Below are positions 19,404 to 27,671 of a DNA stretch of 64,000 nucleotides, piece by piece (within the stretch, counting starts at the first letter, position 1; every line of letters starts with the position of its first letter). The notes under the pieces are model-generated. The model was not told where the DNA came from. It searched no databases and saw only the letters and a program-made list of their open reading frames with translations. A program made the translations under genes and the position numbers. Source of the stretch: a virus; the IMG/VR virus record IMGVR_UViG_3300027754_000034, positions 62,001 through 126,000 of that record; one strand, written 5' to 3'.

Positions 19404-20127
19404 CTTCATACCAAGAAAATCGTGAGTTATACTTCCGTTCACACTTGGTGAATCTGAATTTTTTAACTCCATCTTTGATCATTTTTAGTGCTAACGATCT
19501 CCCAAACAATTCGGACCGAATAAAAGATGGGTTAAATGATTGGAAAACTCCATTTATCGCTTCTCTTCCTACTTCTAAAATCTTCTCATCACCTTCTTCT
19601 TCACTTATTTCACATTCTTGGTTCAGTAAAAAGGAAATAGCAACGTCAAGTATACTTGACGGTTCCTTTATGTGCTTTAACGCTGGACTGTTGGGATATG
19701 ACTTCTCGATATTTGCTAACTTGGTCTTCTCATGTACAGCTAGCGTTATTCCGCTTGATATCTTAGGATGTATCTGTATCGGCCCAGGTCTTATTCTTCC
19801 ATCTTCAGTGGTCACTGGAGACGCATGGTAAAGCATGTCCGGCGTAATTCTTAGTATTGCTTTTCCGTCTTTGCCTATTAAATAATTTCCAGGGTTTTTC
19901 CGAAGTTCGATAATTTCTTGTGATATTTTTTCACATTCTTTTTCTTTATCGTTAAGATCGTATTCTTCAGATAAATGACACATCAGTGTTTCTTTTAATT
20001 CCAACACTGTGTTACATAATGATAAGGACTTCCAAAGTTTTTTGTTGTTATTTATTTCATATTTAATTCTAAAACTGAATGATACTTCTGTAGAAAGGTC
20101 GTTTTTTTGATAAAGATCGATATCCAT
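19381..20127 (-). CDS. Hypothetical protein
   Basis: The 248-residue protein (ATG 20127, one base after the preceding stop; TTG 20139 is less likely) has a charged coiled-coil-like segment at about 40-75 (LNDKEKECEKISQEIIELRK), then GNYLIGKDGKAILRITPDMLYHA, and ends with ERKYNSRFSWYEVSVIVSG. No family is recognised. It forms a two-gene minus-strand operon with the CxxC protein at 20129-20845. Confidence 0.5.
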   Translation of the reverse strand: MDIDLYQKNDLSTEVSFSFRIKYEINNNKKLWKSLSLCNTVLELKETLMCHLSEEYDLNDKEKECEKISQEIIELRKNPGNYLIGKDGKAILRITPDMLYHASPVTTEDGRIRPGPIQIHPKISSGITLAVHEKTKLANIEKSYPNSPALKHIKEPSSILDVAISFLLNQECEISEEEGDEKILEVGREAINGVFQSFNPSFIRSELFGRSLALKMIKDGVKKFRFTKCERKYNSRFSWYEVSVIVSG

Positions 20128-20128
20128 T

Positions 20129-20845
20129 TCAGCTCCCAAAAGTAAAAGAATCCCCAGAATTTAATACTATTTCCGATTGGCCTTCATCTTTGATGTAACC
20201 GGCATTTTGCCAATTAGTATTACCACCAGCATTTGAAGCATTTTTGGAAGCAACCTTCACACTATTGTGAAGGTTTTCTAATTTATCGGGTATTGATATG
20301 GGCTCACTCGGTTTCTTCTTGGTAGAAGACTTTTTCTTTGTCTTTTTCCCTGTTTGAACGCCTGAACTAGAATGGTCCTCAGAATCCTTCTGCTGTGTGA
20401 GGTCCACTATATCGAAAGACTTTGACCCCACTATTTGAGTCGAAACTGTTTCCATCACTTTATTGGGTGTTAACCCTTCTTTAAGTGTATCTTCGATATC
20501 CTTGCTGATTATTTTTGTCTCTACCTTCACGCCTTTACCTTTCTTTTTCCTTAAAAGGTCTTCTTTATTACCAGTTGATGGTATTAACACTTCTGGCTTA
20601 AACCATTTCAGTCTAATGTTATCATATGATGGGTCAGAATCATTAGCCCTTACTACATTTAGAAAATATTTTGATTCCCAATTCTGAACCCTTCGGTCAA
20701 ATGCCAAAGACGAAGACCCGGACCTCACGCATGTATTATTCAGACAGTAAACACAAAATTCCGCAGAAAATTGGTCGATAGGTATAGACCTTTTCACTTT
20801 AAAAGATAAATCTGATAGACATTCTTTTAGGTAGTCATTTTTCAT
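20129..20845 (-). CDS. Conserved phage protein with CVYCLNNTC motif
   Basis: The 238-residue protein has an N-terminal FCVYCLNNTCVRS followed by FDRRVQNWESKYF. This pair of motifs is one I know from many unrelated phages, where the protein is unannotated. The cysteines probably bind zinc. The middle and C-terminal parts are Lys/Ser-rich and disordered (GKKTKKKSSTKKK). Divergent from thymidine kinase with 44 bp between starts. Confidence 0.55.
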   Translation of the reverse strand: MKNDYLKECLSDLSFKVKRSIPIDQFSAEFCVYCLNNTCVRSGSSSLAFDRRVQNWESKYFLNVVRANDSDPSYDNIRLKWFKPEVLIPSTGNKEDLLRKKKGKGVKVETKIISKDIEDTLKEGLTPNKVMETVSTQIVGSKSFDIVDLTQQKDSEDHSSSGVQTGKKTKKKSSTKKKPSEPISIPDKLENLHNSVKVASKNASNAGGNTNWQNAGYIKDEGQSEIVLNSGDSFTFGS

Positions 20846-20889
20846 CTCAAGAACCTTACTTAGTATAACCGAAAAATGTAAAGTCCCAG

Positions 20890-21465
20890 ATGGCGAAGTT
20901 GTACTTCCGTTATGGCACCATGAACAGTGCCAAAACCTTGAATCTTTTGGCAGTATCTCATAATTATAAATCTCAGGGAAAGAAAGTGATCATAATGAAA
21001 CCGCATGTTGATAATAGGTTCGGAGATACATGTGTAAAATCTAGAACTGGATTATCGGAAGAAACCAATCACATTGTAAGCGACAATGATAATATTTTAG
21101 AAATGTTAGCAATATATACAGATATTTCCTGCGTTTTAGTTGACGAGTGTCAGTTTCTATCTTTTAAAAATATTGAAGAATTGAGGTTATTGACGGACAT
21201 AAGAAATGTTCCTGTTATATGCTTTGGACTAAGAACGGACTTCCAAACCAAACTATTTCCAGGGTCTCATAGACTATTTGAATTGGCGGATAGTATAGAA
21301 GAAATCAAGACAGTTTGTCATAGATGCACTAAAAAGGCTCTTTTTAATATGAGGTTCGAGTCTGGAATCCCAACCAATGTAGGCCCGCAAGTACAATTAG
21401 GTCTTGAAGACAAATATGAACAAGTGTGTTCGAAGTGTTATCTAAATCTTATTGGTTCATTTTAG
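20890..21465 (+). CDS. tdk: Thymidine kinase (type II)
   Basis: The 191-residue protein has the P-loop GTMNSAKT at residues 9-16 (usually GTMFSGKT), KVIIMKPHVDNRF, VLVDECQFLS near 86, the CFGLRTDF segment, and a C-terminal zinc site from CHRCTKKA and CSKCY. It phosphorylates thymidine to dTMP. The Gly-to-Ala change in the P-loop is conservative. It belongs to the phage nucleotide-salvage set. Confidence 0.92.
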   Translation: MAKLYFRYGTMNSAKTLNLLAVSHNYKSQGKKVIIMKPHVDNRFGDTCVKSRTGLSEETNHIVSDNDNILEMLAIYTDISCVLVDECQFLSFKNIEELRLLTDIRNVPVICFGLRTDFQTKLFPGSHRLFELADSIEEIKTVCHRCTKKALFNMRFESGIPTNVGPQVQLGLEDKYEQVCSKCYLNLIGSF

Positions 21466-21573
21466 TCTTTTTATGGAATCACAAAAAATTGAAATCATTG
21501 GTAGAGTAGATTTTATATATTAAAAGCGTAACTTAGCTTAAAAACCGGTTATTGTCGTAAAAGGGGTGAGTCT

Positions 21574-22206
21574 GTGGTATCTCTGGAAATTAATAAAGAA
21601 TCAACTCAAAAGAAACCAGATCGTCTTCCTTGGCCAAGGAATGCGTTTGATGATGAGAAGGTGGCACTTGGTATTGACATTAGAAAGAAGAAACTAGATA
21701 TAGAAAAAATAGTATACAAATTTTTTAAAGTGGATGGTTATTCAATGGAGGATTTACTTCAAGAAGTCTATACTGCGATCATACATAAAAACACCACAAG
21801 AAGTGTTCACGATCCGAGGAAGTCATCTTTTGGTCATTATGTGTACATGGTAGCCAATAATGTGTGCATTAATATAGTATCCAAGAAAAAACGATATGAT
21901 AAAGAAAAAGATAGTATTTTTGAACCTAATCAAGAAACCGGTAAAACCTTAGAAGAGTCATATGAAAGCATATCAGATGGGCATGTGGAGAGTGAAAGCA
22001 TTTTGGCTCTAGAACTACGTCTGAGAAGAATGAAAAGACATGACTTAGCGAGGTATGTTAGAGCATCTCGTGTTGGGTCTTCCCCCGATATCATAAGAGC
22101 AGCATTATCTTATGGAGATAAAAAGGTATCTCATAAGATAATGAGAGATATGAGACATCAAGTAGTAACTATTGCTACGAATTTGTCGAATTCTTGGTCT
22201 TTATAG
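21574..22206 (+). CDS. Sigma-factor-like protein (region 2 type)
   Basis: The 210-residue protein resembles an RNA polymerase sigma factor: YSMEDLLQEVYTAIIHKN and SFGHYVYMVANNVCINIVSKKKR (about residues 50-110) fit region 2, the core-binding and -10-recognising part. A convincing region 4 helix-turn-helix is not seen; the tail DKKVSHKIMRDMRHQVV is basic. It could direct late or middle transcription. The start is GTG 21574, preceded by AAGGGGTGAG, a usable ribosome binding site. The gene overlaps the convergent zinc protein by 32 bases. Confidence 0.6.
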   Translation: MVSLEINKESTQKKPDRLPWPRNAFDDEKVALGIDIRKKKLDIEKIVYKFFKVDGYSMEDLLQEVYTAIIHKNTTRSVHDPRKSSFGHYVYMVANNVCINIVSKKKRYDKEKDSIFEPNQETGKTLEESYESISDGHVESESILALELRLRRMKRHDLARYVRASRVGSSPDIIRAALSYGDKKVSHKIMRDMRHQVVTIATNLSNSWSL

Positions 22207-22432
22207 CATTAGCAAATCTTTCGAACTGTCTAAATTTTAGTTCCAGTATTTTAGCAGCTTCCTTTCCCCTTAAAGATTTCGCTATATTGGCCTTCATCAG
22301 ATTCATGGCGAGTTTTGGGTTCTTTAATATTTTCCAGTGTACTTCGCACACATATATTGTGTCCACACCCGGATATTCACCCTCTTCTACTCGCGCTTCA
22401 GCATTTTTTCCACAGTAAAGACAAGGCCCCAT
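22175..22432 (-). CDS. Small zinc-binding protein
   Basis: The 85-residue protein begins MGPCLYCGKNAEARVEEG and continues to YVCEVHWKIL, giving a C-x2-C ... C-x2-H site, then a basic helical tail. It is a common layout in small phage proteins of unknown role. The start overlaps the stop of the upstream YkgJ-like gene (TAATG). Confidence 0.55.
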   Translation of the reverse strand: MGPCLYCGKNAEARVEEGEYPGVDTIYVCEVHWKILKNPKLAMNLMKANIAKSLRGKEAAKILELKFRQFERFANAIKTKNSTNS

Positions 22433-23046
22433 TAGTACCCCTTAGCAATCATACTAACTATCTCTTCAGACTGCAGCCCATCTCTGTTTTTAAAAACATC
22501 GACATTACTGATCACATAATGAAGTATTATTTTTGATTTCCAATAAGATTGACCAGATACTTTTATGATTTTCTCATCCCCCTCTTCCATATAATCTTCG
22601 AATTCTATCAACTTTAATTCCCCATCGACAAAGCTTTGTGGATTGCATAAATCTGGAACACTTTCGGAGAAATGTGTACTACACATCAGTGGTCTATTCT
22701 GATACGCTAAGCACTTGTTCGTCTCGGGATCAAGAACGGGGCACTTAAGTTGCAAATCATACCATGTGTTTAGTGGTATATCCCCGTATTCCATTAACTC
22801 TTCTGATCTTTTAATTACCTCTCCAAGCTTCCCTGATTTCTTTAAAGAATCCGAAATGTTAGCCACTTCCCCTATAGTCGCAAATACGGGCCTACTACAG
22901 CAATGACTACACCCTGGCTTGCATGTTATTTTATCTTTGTAAACTAGCAGTCTACGCTTTTCAGATTTATAAGATATATCTTTACTTATTGACTTTATTT
23001 TATCAAGAGTATTTTTGGATTTATACTCCACTATGTACAATACCAA
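22432..23046 (-). CDS. YkgJ-type cysteine cluster protein
   Basis: The protein has CKPGCSHCCSRPVFATIGEV, then LKCPVLDPETNKCLAYQNRP and LMCSTHF, the pattern of the YkgJ/FliB-like metal-chelating family (CxxxCxxCC ... CPxL ... C ... RPxxC), which binds iron-sulfur or zinc. Its biochemical role is not established. No ATG is available at the 5' end: candidates are TTG 23046, TTG 23040 or GTG 23031. The gene is preceded by a strong hairpin at 23052-23089. Confidence 0.65.
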   Translation of the reverse strand: MVLYIVEYKSKNTLDKIKSISKDISYKSEKRRLLVYKDKITCKPGCSHCCSRPVFATIGEVANISDSLKKSGKLGEVIKRSEELMEYGDIPLNTWYDLQLKCPVLDPETNKCLAYQNRPLMCSTHFSESVPDLCNPQSFVDGELKLIEFEDYMEEGDEKIIKVSGQSYWKSKIILHYVISNVDVFKNRDGLQSEEIVSMIAKGY

Positions 23047-23051
23047 TACAA

Positions 23052-23089
23052 ATGACCCCCTGCCAGTATGTGCGTTAGCTGGGGGTCAT
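23052..23089 (-). terminator. Hairpin, probable terminator
   Basis: ATGACCCCC at 23052-23060 pairs perfectly with GGGGGTCAT at 23081-23089 around a 20-base loop. It lies five bases downstream of the coiled-coil gene on the minus strand and just upstream of the YkgJ-like gene. No clean T-run follows, so attenuation or mRNA protection is also possible. Confidence 0.55.
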
Positions 23090-23094
23090 CTGCT

Positions 23095-23766
23095 TCAGAT
23101 TACGTTAGCGATAGCTAAATAATTTGATTCAGCCTTCTTAATGATGCTTTCTGTCTCTTCCTCAGAAATAGACACCGATCTAACAAGTTTATATGTGGTT
23201 TCTGCTCCGTCACCCGAACGTGCATATTTCGAGTTATCTTTTAATGCATTGTAGAAAGATTGTCGGCTCCATTTTTCTTTGCCGGAACATGCTTCAGCAT
23301 AAATGTCAGAAGACTTAACAGGACCACCCCCGTGATTTTCAAGTATCTTGTCGATCACTTGCTTCAGCGGTGGTCTTTCATTAGTAACGGGAGATATGCT
23401 AGTTACTTTATTCTCCTTACCTGATGATTTAGATGGTGCTTTTTTGTCCAATTGCTTAACAGCCTTTACTGAATTGCTCTTCTCAACAATTTTATCTGTT
23501 GCTTTAGCAACAGTGGATGTTGTATTCGTGATGGCGGCATTAGTCACTGTGCTAAATACCTTAGATAACTTGTCAAGACTATCAGCCATCTTTCCTATCC
23601 GCTCATTATTAGACTTCAGGAGCTTCATGACCGCTGTAGTTTCGTTATCAATCCCCTTCAGTAGTCGATTAGCCACCGAAGCGATGTTCTTAACATCTGC
23701 TTTATTTGTGATATCAAACTTTTGAGGTGCAATATTCTGAGAAGCATTCTTGTTCGTCGGTTTCAT
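23095..23766 (-). CDS. Hypothetical protein with coiled coil and C-terminal winged-helix-like part
   Basis: The 223-residue protein has a helical first half (VANRLLKGIDNETTAVMKLL ... MADSLDKLSKVF), an Ala/Thr/Lys linker, and a compact C-terminal part PPLKQVIDKILENHGGG ... SDIYAEACSGKEKWSRQSFY with YARSGDGAETTYKLV. That part looks like a HARE/winged-helix DNA-binding module. The assignment is tentative. Confidence 0.5.
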   Translation of the reverse strand: MKPTNKNASQNIAPQKFDITNKADVKNIASVANRLLKGIDNETTAVMKLLKSNNERIGKMADSLDKLSKVFSTVTNAAITNTTSTVAKATDKIVEKSNSVKAVKQLDKKAPSKSSGKENKVTSISPVTNERPPLKQVIDKILENHGGGPVKSSDIYAEACSGKEKWSRQSFYNALKDNSKYARSGDGAETTYKLVRSVSISEEETESIIKKAESNYLAIANVI

Positions 23767-23813
23767 TTTGTCCTTTGGGTATAAGATCCCATAACAAAAA
23801 TTTACAATTAAAA

Positions 23814-24002
23814 TTATGCCTTCTTTACGCTGCTACTGAATCGGTTTATGTCCTCTATTGAGATAATGTTGAATCTTCTACAGATTTCTTCTTTTTTGTG
23901 TTCATGATTTAAAAATATGGATTTATGCCGGGATAAGTTTAGTTTATCCATTTCTTTTACGCAAAGCCTCCACAAATGCATAAAATCTGGTTGCTTTTTC
24001 AT
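23814..24002 (-). CDS. Small hypothetical protein
   Basis: The 62-residue protein (MKKQPDFMHLWRLCVKEMD at the start) is basic and helical. ATG 24002 leaves 30 bp to the divergent ATG 24033, a gap that contains the near-palindrome TACTACCAATTAGTA. No function is suggested. Confidence 0.4.
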   Translation of the reverse strand: MKKQPDFMHLWRLCVKEMDKLNLSRHKSIFLNHEHKKEEICRRFNIISIEDINRFSSSVKKA

Positions 24003-24032
24003 ATTATATACTACCAATTAGTATGGTTCATT

Positions 24033-24200
24033 ATGGATTTAGGGGATTTCCTAAAAAGATTATCATCACTCAAGACGGAATACGCCATATCACATAAAAA
24101 AGAATTAAAGGATATTTCAGATTTAGAGCAATTTGTAAAAAGTAAGATGGGGATTCCCCAAAATCGGGCTCTTAAGAGTTTAAAGGGGCTTAATTTTTAA
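24033..24200 (+). CDS. Small hypothetical protein upstream of a J-domain gene
   Basis: The 55-residue protein (MDLGDFLKRLSSLKTEYA at the start) is helical and charged. It ends directly against the ATG of the J-domain gene (24201), so both are probably cotranscribed. A longer TTG-start version from 23976 would run into the divergent gene and is less likely. Confidence 0.45.
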   Translation: MDLGDFLKRLSSLKTEYAISHKKELKDISDLEQFVKSKMGIPQNRALKSLKGLNF

Positions 24201-24512
24201 ATGAATTTATCGAATGCTTTAAAGATACTAGGAATAGATCATAATGCCTATTTTAAAAAATTATCAGAATCCAGTAGAAAAGATAAAATCGTTTTAGTGC
24301 AGGAAACATTGGAAACCTGCAAGAAAAATGGAAAAACATTGATGGCTATGCACCACCCGGATAAAGGAGGGGATGTTAAAAATTTTAAACTAATAAATGA
24401 ATCTCTTAGTGTGATCAGTATGGAATCCGAAGCTTTCACGCTAAAAATGGAGCAGTTAATAATCCAACAAGAAGAAAAATCATCAGGTCGAGTTTTGATA
24501 ACTCATAAGTGA
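24201..24512 (+). CDS. Small J-domain protein
   Basis: The 103-residue protein has AMHHPDKGGDVKNFKLINE at about residues 50-68, containing HPDKGGD, the hallmark of J domains, with helix III following. The preceding helix II is basic (LETCKKNGKTLM). It lacks all other DnaJ domains, so it may be a specialised Hsp70 recruiter. The upstream helix I is present (NALKILGIDHNAYFKKL). Confidence 0.7.
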   Translation: MNLSNALKILGIDHNAYFKKLSESSRKDKIVLVQETLETCKKNGKTLMAMHHPDKGGDVKNFKLINESLSVISMESEAFTLKMEQLIIQQEEKSSGRVLITHK

Positions 24513-24513
24513 T

Positions 24514-25284
24514 ATGGTAATCATATCTTCTATACAATTCAAGCCTACTCTTGCAAGGAATAATGCGGATATCAGGGCTAACTTTAAAAAATGTGAAGAT
24601 TTAGTAAATGAAGCTTGGAAATTTGGTTCTGAACTAGTAGTATTCCCAGAGTTATGCCTTACCGGATATACTTTCTTGACATCGGAAGAGGCTTGGAAGG
24701 CTGCCGAGAGGTTTGATGGCCCCACTTTCAGAGAAATGAGAGGAGTGGCCACGGAACTATCTTCGTATGTGGTTTATGGGTTTTTGGAGGCCGATGGTGA
24801 TAAACTCCACAACAGTTCACTTATAATATCTCCTGATGGAGATATCGTTAGTCGATATAGAAAAGTAAACTTGTGGGGCAATGACTTCCTTTGGGCGACC
24901 CCGGGAACTGAAACCCCAACCGTCGTAAATACTGATTTTGGGACATTATCTCATATAATTTGCCGAGACATTAGGGCAAGAATACCATCTAACATCCCCA
25001 GACAGGCGTCCACGCCATTTTTTAAGGACATAAAACCAAAATATGTAGCTACATGTGCTAACTGGGGTAAGGGTGGATTCCCATCAACCACATGGATGGA
25101 TTTCGCAGCTAACCATAAATGCAATTTAATAATATCTAATAGGTACGGGCAGGAGACTAACAATAATTTTACCAATGACTTTGGTAATGGAGGTTCCCTC
25201 ATCATACAAAAGGATTGGAAAACTCATACCAATGGGTTAAAATTTAACTCAGATTGTGTAGTATCAGCTAGAATCGAGGATTAA
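24514..25284 (+). CDS. Carbon-nitrogen hydrolase (nitrilase superfamily)
   Basis: The 256-residue protein has the E-K-C triad of the nitrilase superfamily: VVFPELCLTGY (Glu near 47), SRYRKVNLWG (Lys near 108) and HIICRDIRARIP (Cys near 149). These enzymes hydrolyse amides or nitriles, or supply ammonia as glutaminase domains of NAD synthetase. The length fits a stand-alone amidase. The substrate is unknown. It starts two bases after the J-domain gene and is followed at once by the gene at 25285. Confidence 0.82.
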   Translation: MVIISSIQFKPTLARNNADIRANFKKCEDLVNEAWKFGSELVVFPELCLTGYTFLTSEEAWKAAERFDGPTFREMRGVATELSSYVVYGFLEADGDKLHNSSLIISPDGDIVSRYRKVNLWGNDFLWATPGTETPTVVNTDFGTLSHIICRDIRARIPSNIPRQASTPFFKDIKPKYVATCANWGKGGFPSTTWMDFAANHKCNLIISNRYGQETNNNFTNDFGNGGSLIIQKDWKTHTNGLKFNSDCVVSARIED

Positions 25285-25629
25285 ATGGCACAATTTAATA
25301 TGTGTGATAATTGTAACACTGACCGTAAAACAACATTATGTACTGGAGACTGTTCAAAAAACATATGGTTCGTAAATGGTAAATGCAAATTGGATGAAAT
25401 CACGTACGATACGGTTTATTACGTGCTACAAAAGAACAGATCTGCCAAGAAGGACCTATTAAGGATAACTGCCGACCCTAGTTTAGTCAGACTTGCTGAG
25501 TATACCAATCTAGTAAGTGATGAAATCAAAGATAATATGACCCCCTATAAAGTGATTAACAATCCCGCTCGCACTCTCCCTTTCTATAACTTATATGGTG
25601 GAAATTTAAATCGAAATTTTAAACCGTGA
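25285..25629 (+). CDS. Hypothetical protein with N-terminal cysteines
   Basis: The 114-residue protein begins MAQFNMCDNCNTDRKTTLC, with further Cys at GDC and GKC, a likely zinc site. It directly abuts the amidohydrolase stop. The rest is not recognised. Confidence 0.5.
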   Translation: MAQFNMCDNCNTDRKTTLCTGDCSKNIWFVNGKCKLDEITYDTVYYVLQKNRSAKKDLLRITADPSLVRLAEYTNLVSDEIKDNMTPYKVINNPARTLPFYNLYGGNLNRNFKP

Positions 25630-25667
25630 ATTCTTATTTCTGTCTGAGTGTAACTTTCTGAATCATC

Positions 25668-26129
25668 ATGATGGCTCTAAGCAAAGCTGAATTTTTATCT
25701 TGCATATTAAAAGACATTCCGGAGGAACATAAATCGAAAATACTAGAGATTGCCAATCAATTAGAACTGAGAGATTCTATACAGGACTCTGTCATGGAAT
25801 CACATTCCATACTTTGCGATATCAAAGGTATGGGTGTTAATGACGCCTTCGGCAATGACCCCGCCATATTTTATGGACTTGCATTGGCCGGTGAATGTGG
25901 TGAATTGGCCAATAATCTGATTAAGGCTATGCGGGCTGGTGGGAGCCGAGAGGATAAGCACAGAGCTATATGCTCTGAGATTGCAGACGTCTATATTTAC
26001 ACAATATTATTAGCTCAAACGAACGATATCGACCTGGAGTCTATGGTTAGAGAAAAAGTACGAATTATCATTGATAGAGCTAGATCAGGGTATTATGGTG
26101 GAAAAATCCCAGGTCGCGTTAATAGCTAA
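25668..26129 (+). CDS. MazG-like nucleotide pyrophosphohydrolase
   Basis: The 153-residue protein contains ALAGECGELANNLIKAMR and ICSEIADVYIYTILLAQ, giving the EExxE ... ExxD metal-binding pattern of the all-alpha NTP pyrophosphatase (MazG/dUTPase-2) superfamily at about residues 82-120. Phage MazG proteins hydrolyse (d)NTPs or (p)ppGpp-related nucleotides. ATG codons at 25668 and 25671 are both possible. The leader contains tgagtgtaact, shared with the recA leader. It overlaps the convergent HD gene by 4 bases. Confidence 0.8.
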   Translation: MMALSKAEFLSCILKDIPEEHKSKILEIANQLELRDSIQDSVMESHSILCDIKGMGVNDAFGNDPAIFYGLALAGECGELANNLIKAMRAGGSREDKHRAICSEIADVYIYTILLAQTNDIDLESMVREKVRIIIDRARSGYYGGKIPGRVNS

Positions 26130-26758
26130 ACTTCTCTAACTTCTTCCTTATGCGTAGCAAGTTCGCACATGTTCAAATATAACTCTGATATCTTTTTCTG
26201 ATACCATTCATTCTCTTTTGCAGATTTTTCGTGCATAGCCATGAAATCTTGACGCATTTTATTAAGAAATGGGGCGATTTCTTGATTTCCCCTATTAAAT
26301 TCTCTTCTCATATAGTTAAATAAACTGATAAAATCACCAGCTTTTACTATAGTATCCACATACTTCGCATCCTCCCCATTTTTAGGGACAGAATCACTGA
26401 TTAATTCCTTAATGATTGATGGTAGATATTTTTCTACCATCATGTCTTCAGTGTCATCGACTGCTTTTTTAAGATCAGGATTCGCATACTTAAATGTCCT
26501 AACTACATCACCAGTTACACATTCTCCTATATCATGAATTAAAGCCTTTCTGAGAATGAATGTTTCTATACTATCATCCTGTTTATTCGTATTCTTACTT
26601 ATTGTTCTATGTAAGAGCACACTATGTAAAACAACCCAAAATGTATGCTGCGATACTGATTCTTGATATAATGAAGGAATGCTATTATATCTTATTACAT
26701 AGTCCAGACGCTTAACGTCCGCATGATCATCTACCAAAAATTTTTTCCAGTTAGTCAT
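26126..26758 (-). CDS. HD-domain phosphohydrolase, YfbR-like 5'-deoxynucleotidase
   Basis: The 210-residue protein has SVSQHTFWVVLHSVLL (first His near 37), LIHDIGECVTGDVVRTFKY (HD near 76) and a downstream KAGDFISLFNYM Asp, matching HD hydrolases of the YfbR group, which remove phosphate from deoxynucleoside monophosphates. It probably supports pyrimidine salvage with dcd and tdk. It lies in a minus-strand group with a short gene and pcp. Confidence 0.8.
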   Translation of the reverse strand: MTNWKKFLVDDHADVKRLDYVIRYNSIPSLYQESVSQHTFWVVLHSVLLHRTISKNTNKQDDSIETFILRKALIHDIGECVTGDVVRTFKYANPDLKKAVDDTEDMMVEKYLPSIIKELISDSVPKNGEDAKYVDTIVKAGDFISLFNYMRREFNRGNQEIAPFLNKMRQDFMAMHEKSAKENEWYQKKISELYLNMCELATHKEEVREV

Positions 26759-26778
26759 TTGTCCTGAACTTGCTACTT

Positions 26779-26997
26779 TTATTTTCTGCTAGTATCTAAA
26801 ATAGCATTACATTTTACATTTGATTCGATTTGTGGAGTCAAATTATATGCAGTAGGTTTAAACCCTAGCACCATCAATGATCTTAACTCTTCAAACAATT
26901 GCGGGTCTGAACCATCAAAATGATAAAGGACCATGTCTCCTTCTTCATCAATATATTCTATTGACCACCTTTTTAAGTATGTTTCTGGTCTTTCCAT
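26779..26997 (-). CDS. Small hypothetical protein
   Basis: The 72-residue protein (MERPETYLKRWSIEYIDEEG at the start) appears to be a small beta-rich domain with a helix. It overlaps the 3' end of pcp by 25 bases and lies 20 bases before the HD gene, so it belongs to the same operon. Not recognised. Confidence 0.5.
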   Translation of the reverse strand: MERPETYLKRWSIEYIDEEGDMVLYHFDGSDPQLFEELRSLMVLGFKPTAYNLTPQIESNVKCNAILDTSRK

Positions 26998-27608
26998 GTT
27001 TTTAAAGCACTGATAGTTAAAACGGATGCTTTGAACAGTTCAGGGAATACCATAGTGTTCCATGTCCCATCTTCAAATACACCATATTCATTAGGAAATG
27101 TCATGTGTATGAAACCGGCTCTCGTAGGAAGACTTTTTAAGTCTATGTGCCTTCTAACACCGTAAAATACTGAATTGCAAACATGTGTGCCTGCAAATTG
27201 AGATATCTTGGCGGAAACACCACCTTCATTTACCATATCTTTTAAATAGTCTATTGGAAGAGTACTCTCATAAGCAGTAGGACCATTTAGATCTATTGGT
27301 CTTTCCTGGACAGGTATCTTGGAATTGTCACCCATGGAAGATAGTTCCACGTTGATTGCAAATCTTTCGAATCGGATAGGACCATTCTTTTTGGTGGCAC
27401 CATACATCAGTACAAAATCGGGTTTAAAATTAGATATTTCTGAACAAGCAATTTCTGTGCATTTTCTAAATAATTGTGGAAGTACTAATCCCCTGACTTC
27501 AATTCCAGGAATGCTAAATTCCTGTTTTTCCCATAAATTTGCTAAATCCCCACTTGGAGTGCGCTTAATACCCCATAGAGGTTCAAACCCAGTTATCAAT
27601 ACCTTCAT
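26973..27608 (-). CDS. pcp: Pyroglutamyl-peptidase I (C15 cysteine peptidase)
   Basis: The 211-residue protein starts MKVLITGFEPLWGIKRTPSG, and shows RFERFAINVE with the catalytic Glu near 82, GTHVCNSVFYG with the Cys near 143 and AGFIHMTFPNE with the His near 166, the full C15 triad context. The enzyme removes N-terminal pyroglutamate from peptides. A phage copy is unusual and its target is unknown; regulation of peptide signals or protein turnover is speculation. First gene of a three-gene minus-strand operon. Confidence 0.88.
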   Translation of the reverse strand: MKVLITGFEPLWGIKRTPSGDLANLWEKQEFSIPGIEVRGLVLPQLFRKCTEIACSEISNFKPDFVLMYGATKKNGPIRFERFAINVELSSMGDNSKIPVQERPIDLNGPTAYESTLPIDYLKDMVNEGGVSAKISQFAGTHVCNSVFYGVRRHIDLKSLPTRAGFIHMTFPNEYGVFEDGTWNTMVFPELFKASVLTISALKTWKDQKHT

Positions 27609-27671
27609 TATATTTAGGCACCAATAATAGATGCAAAATGAAAATTACACACTAGAAAGCGTTCCAAATAC

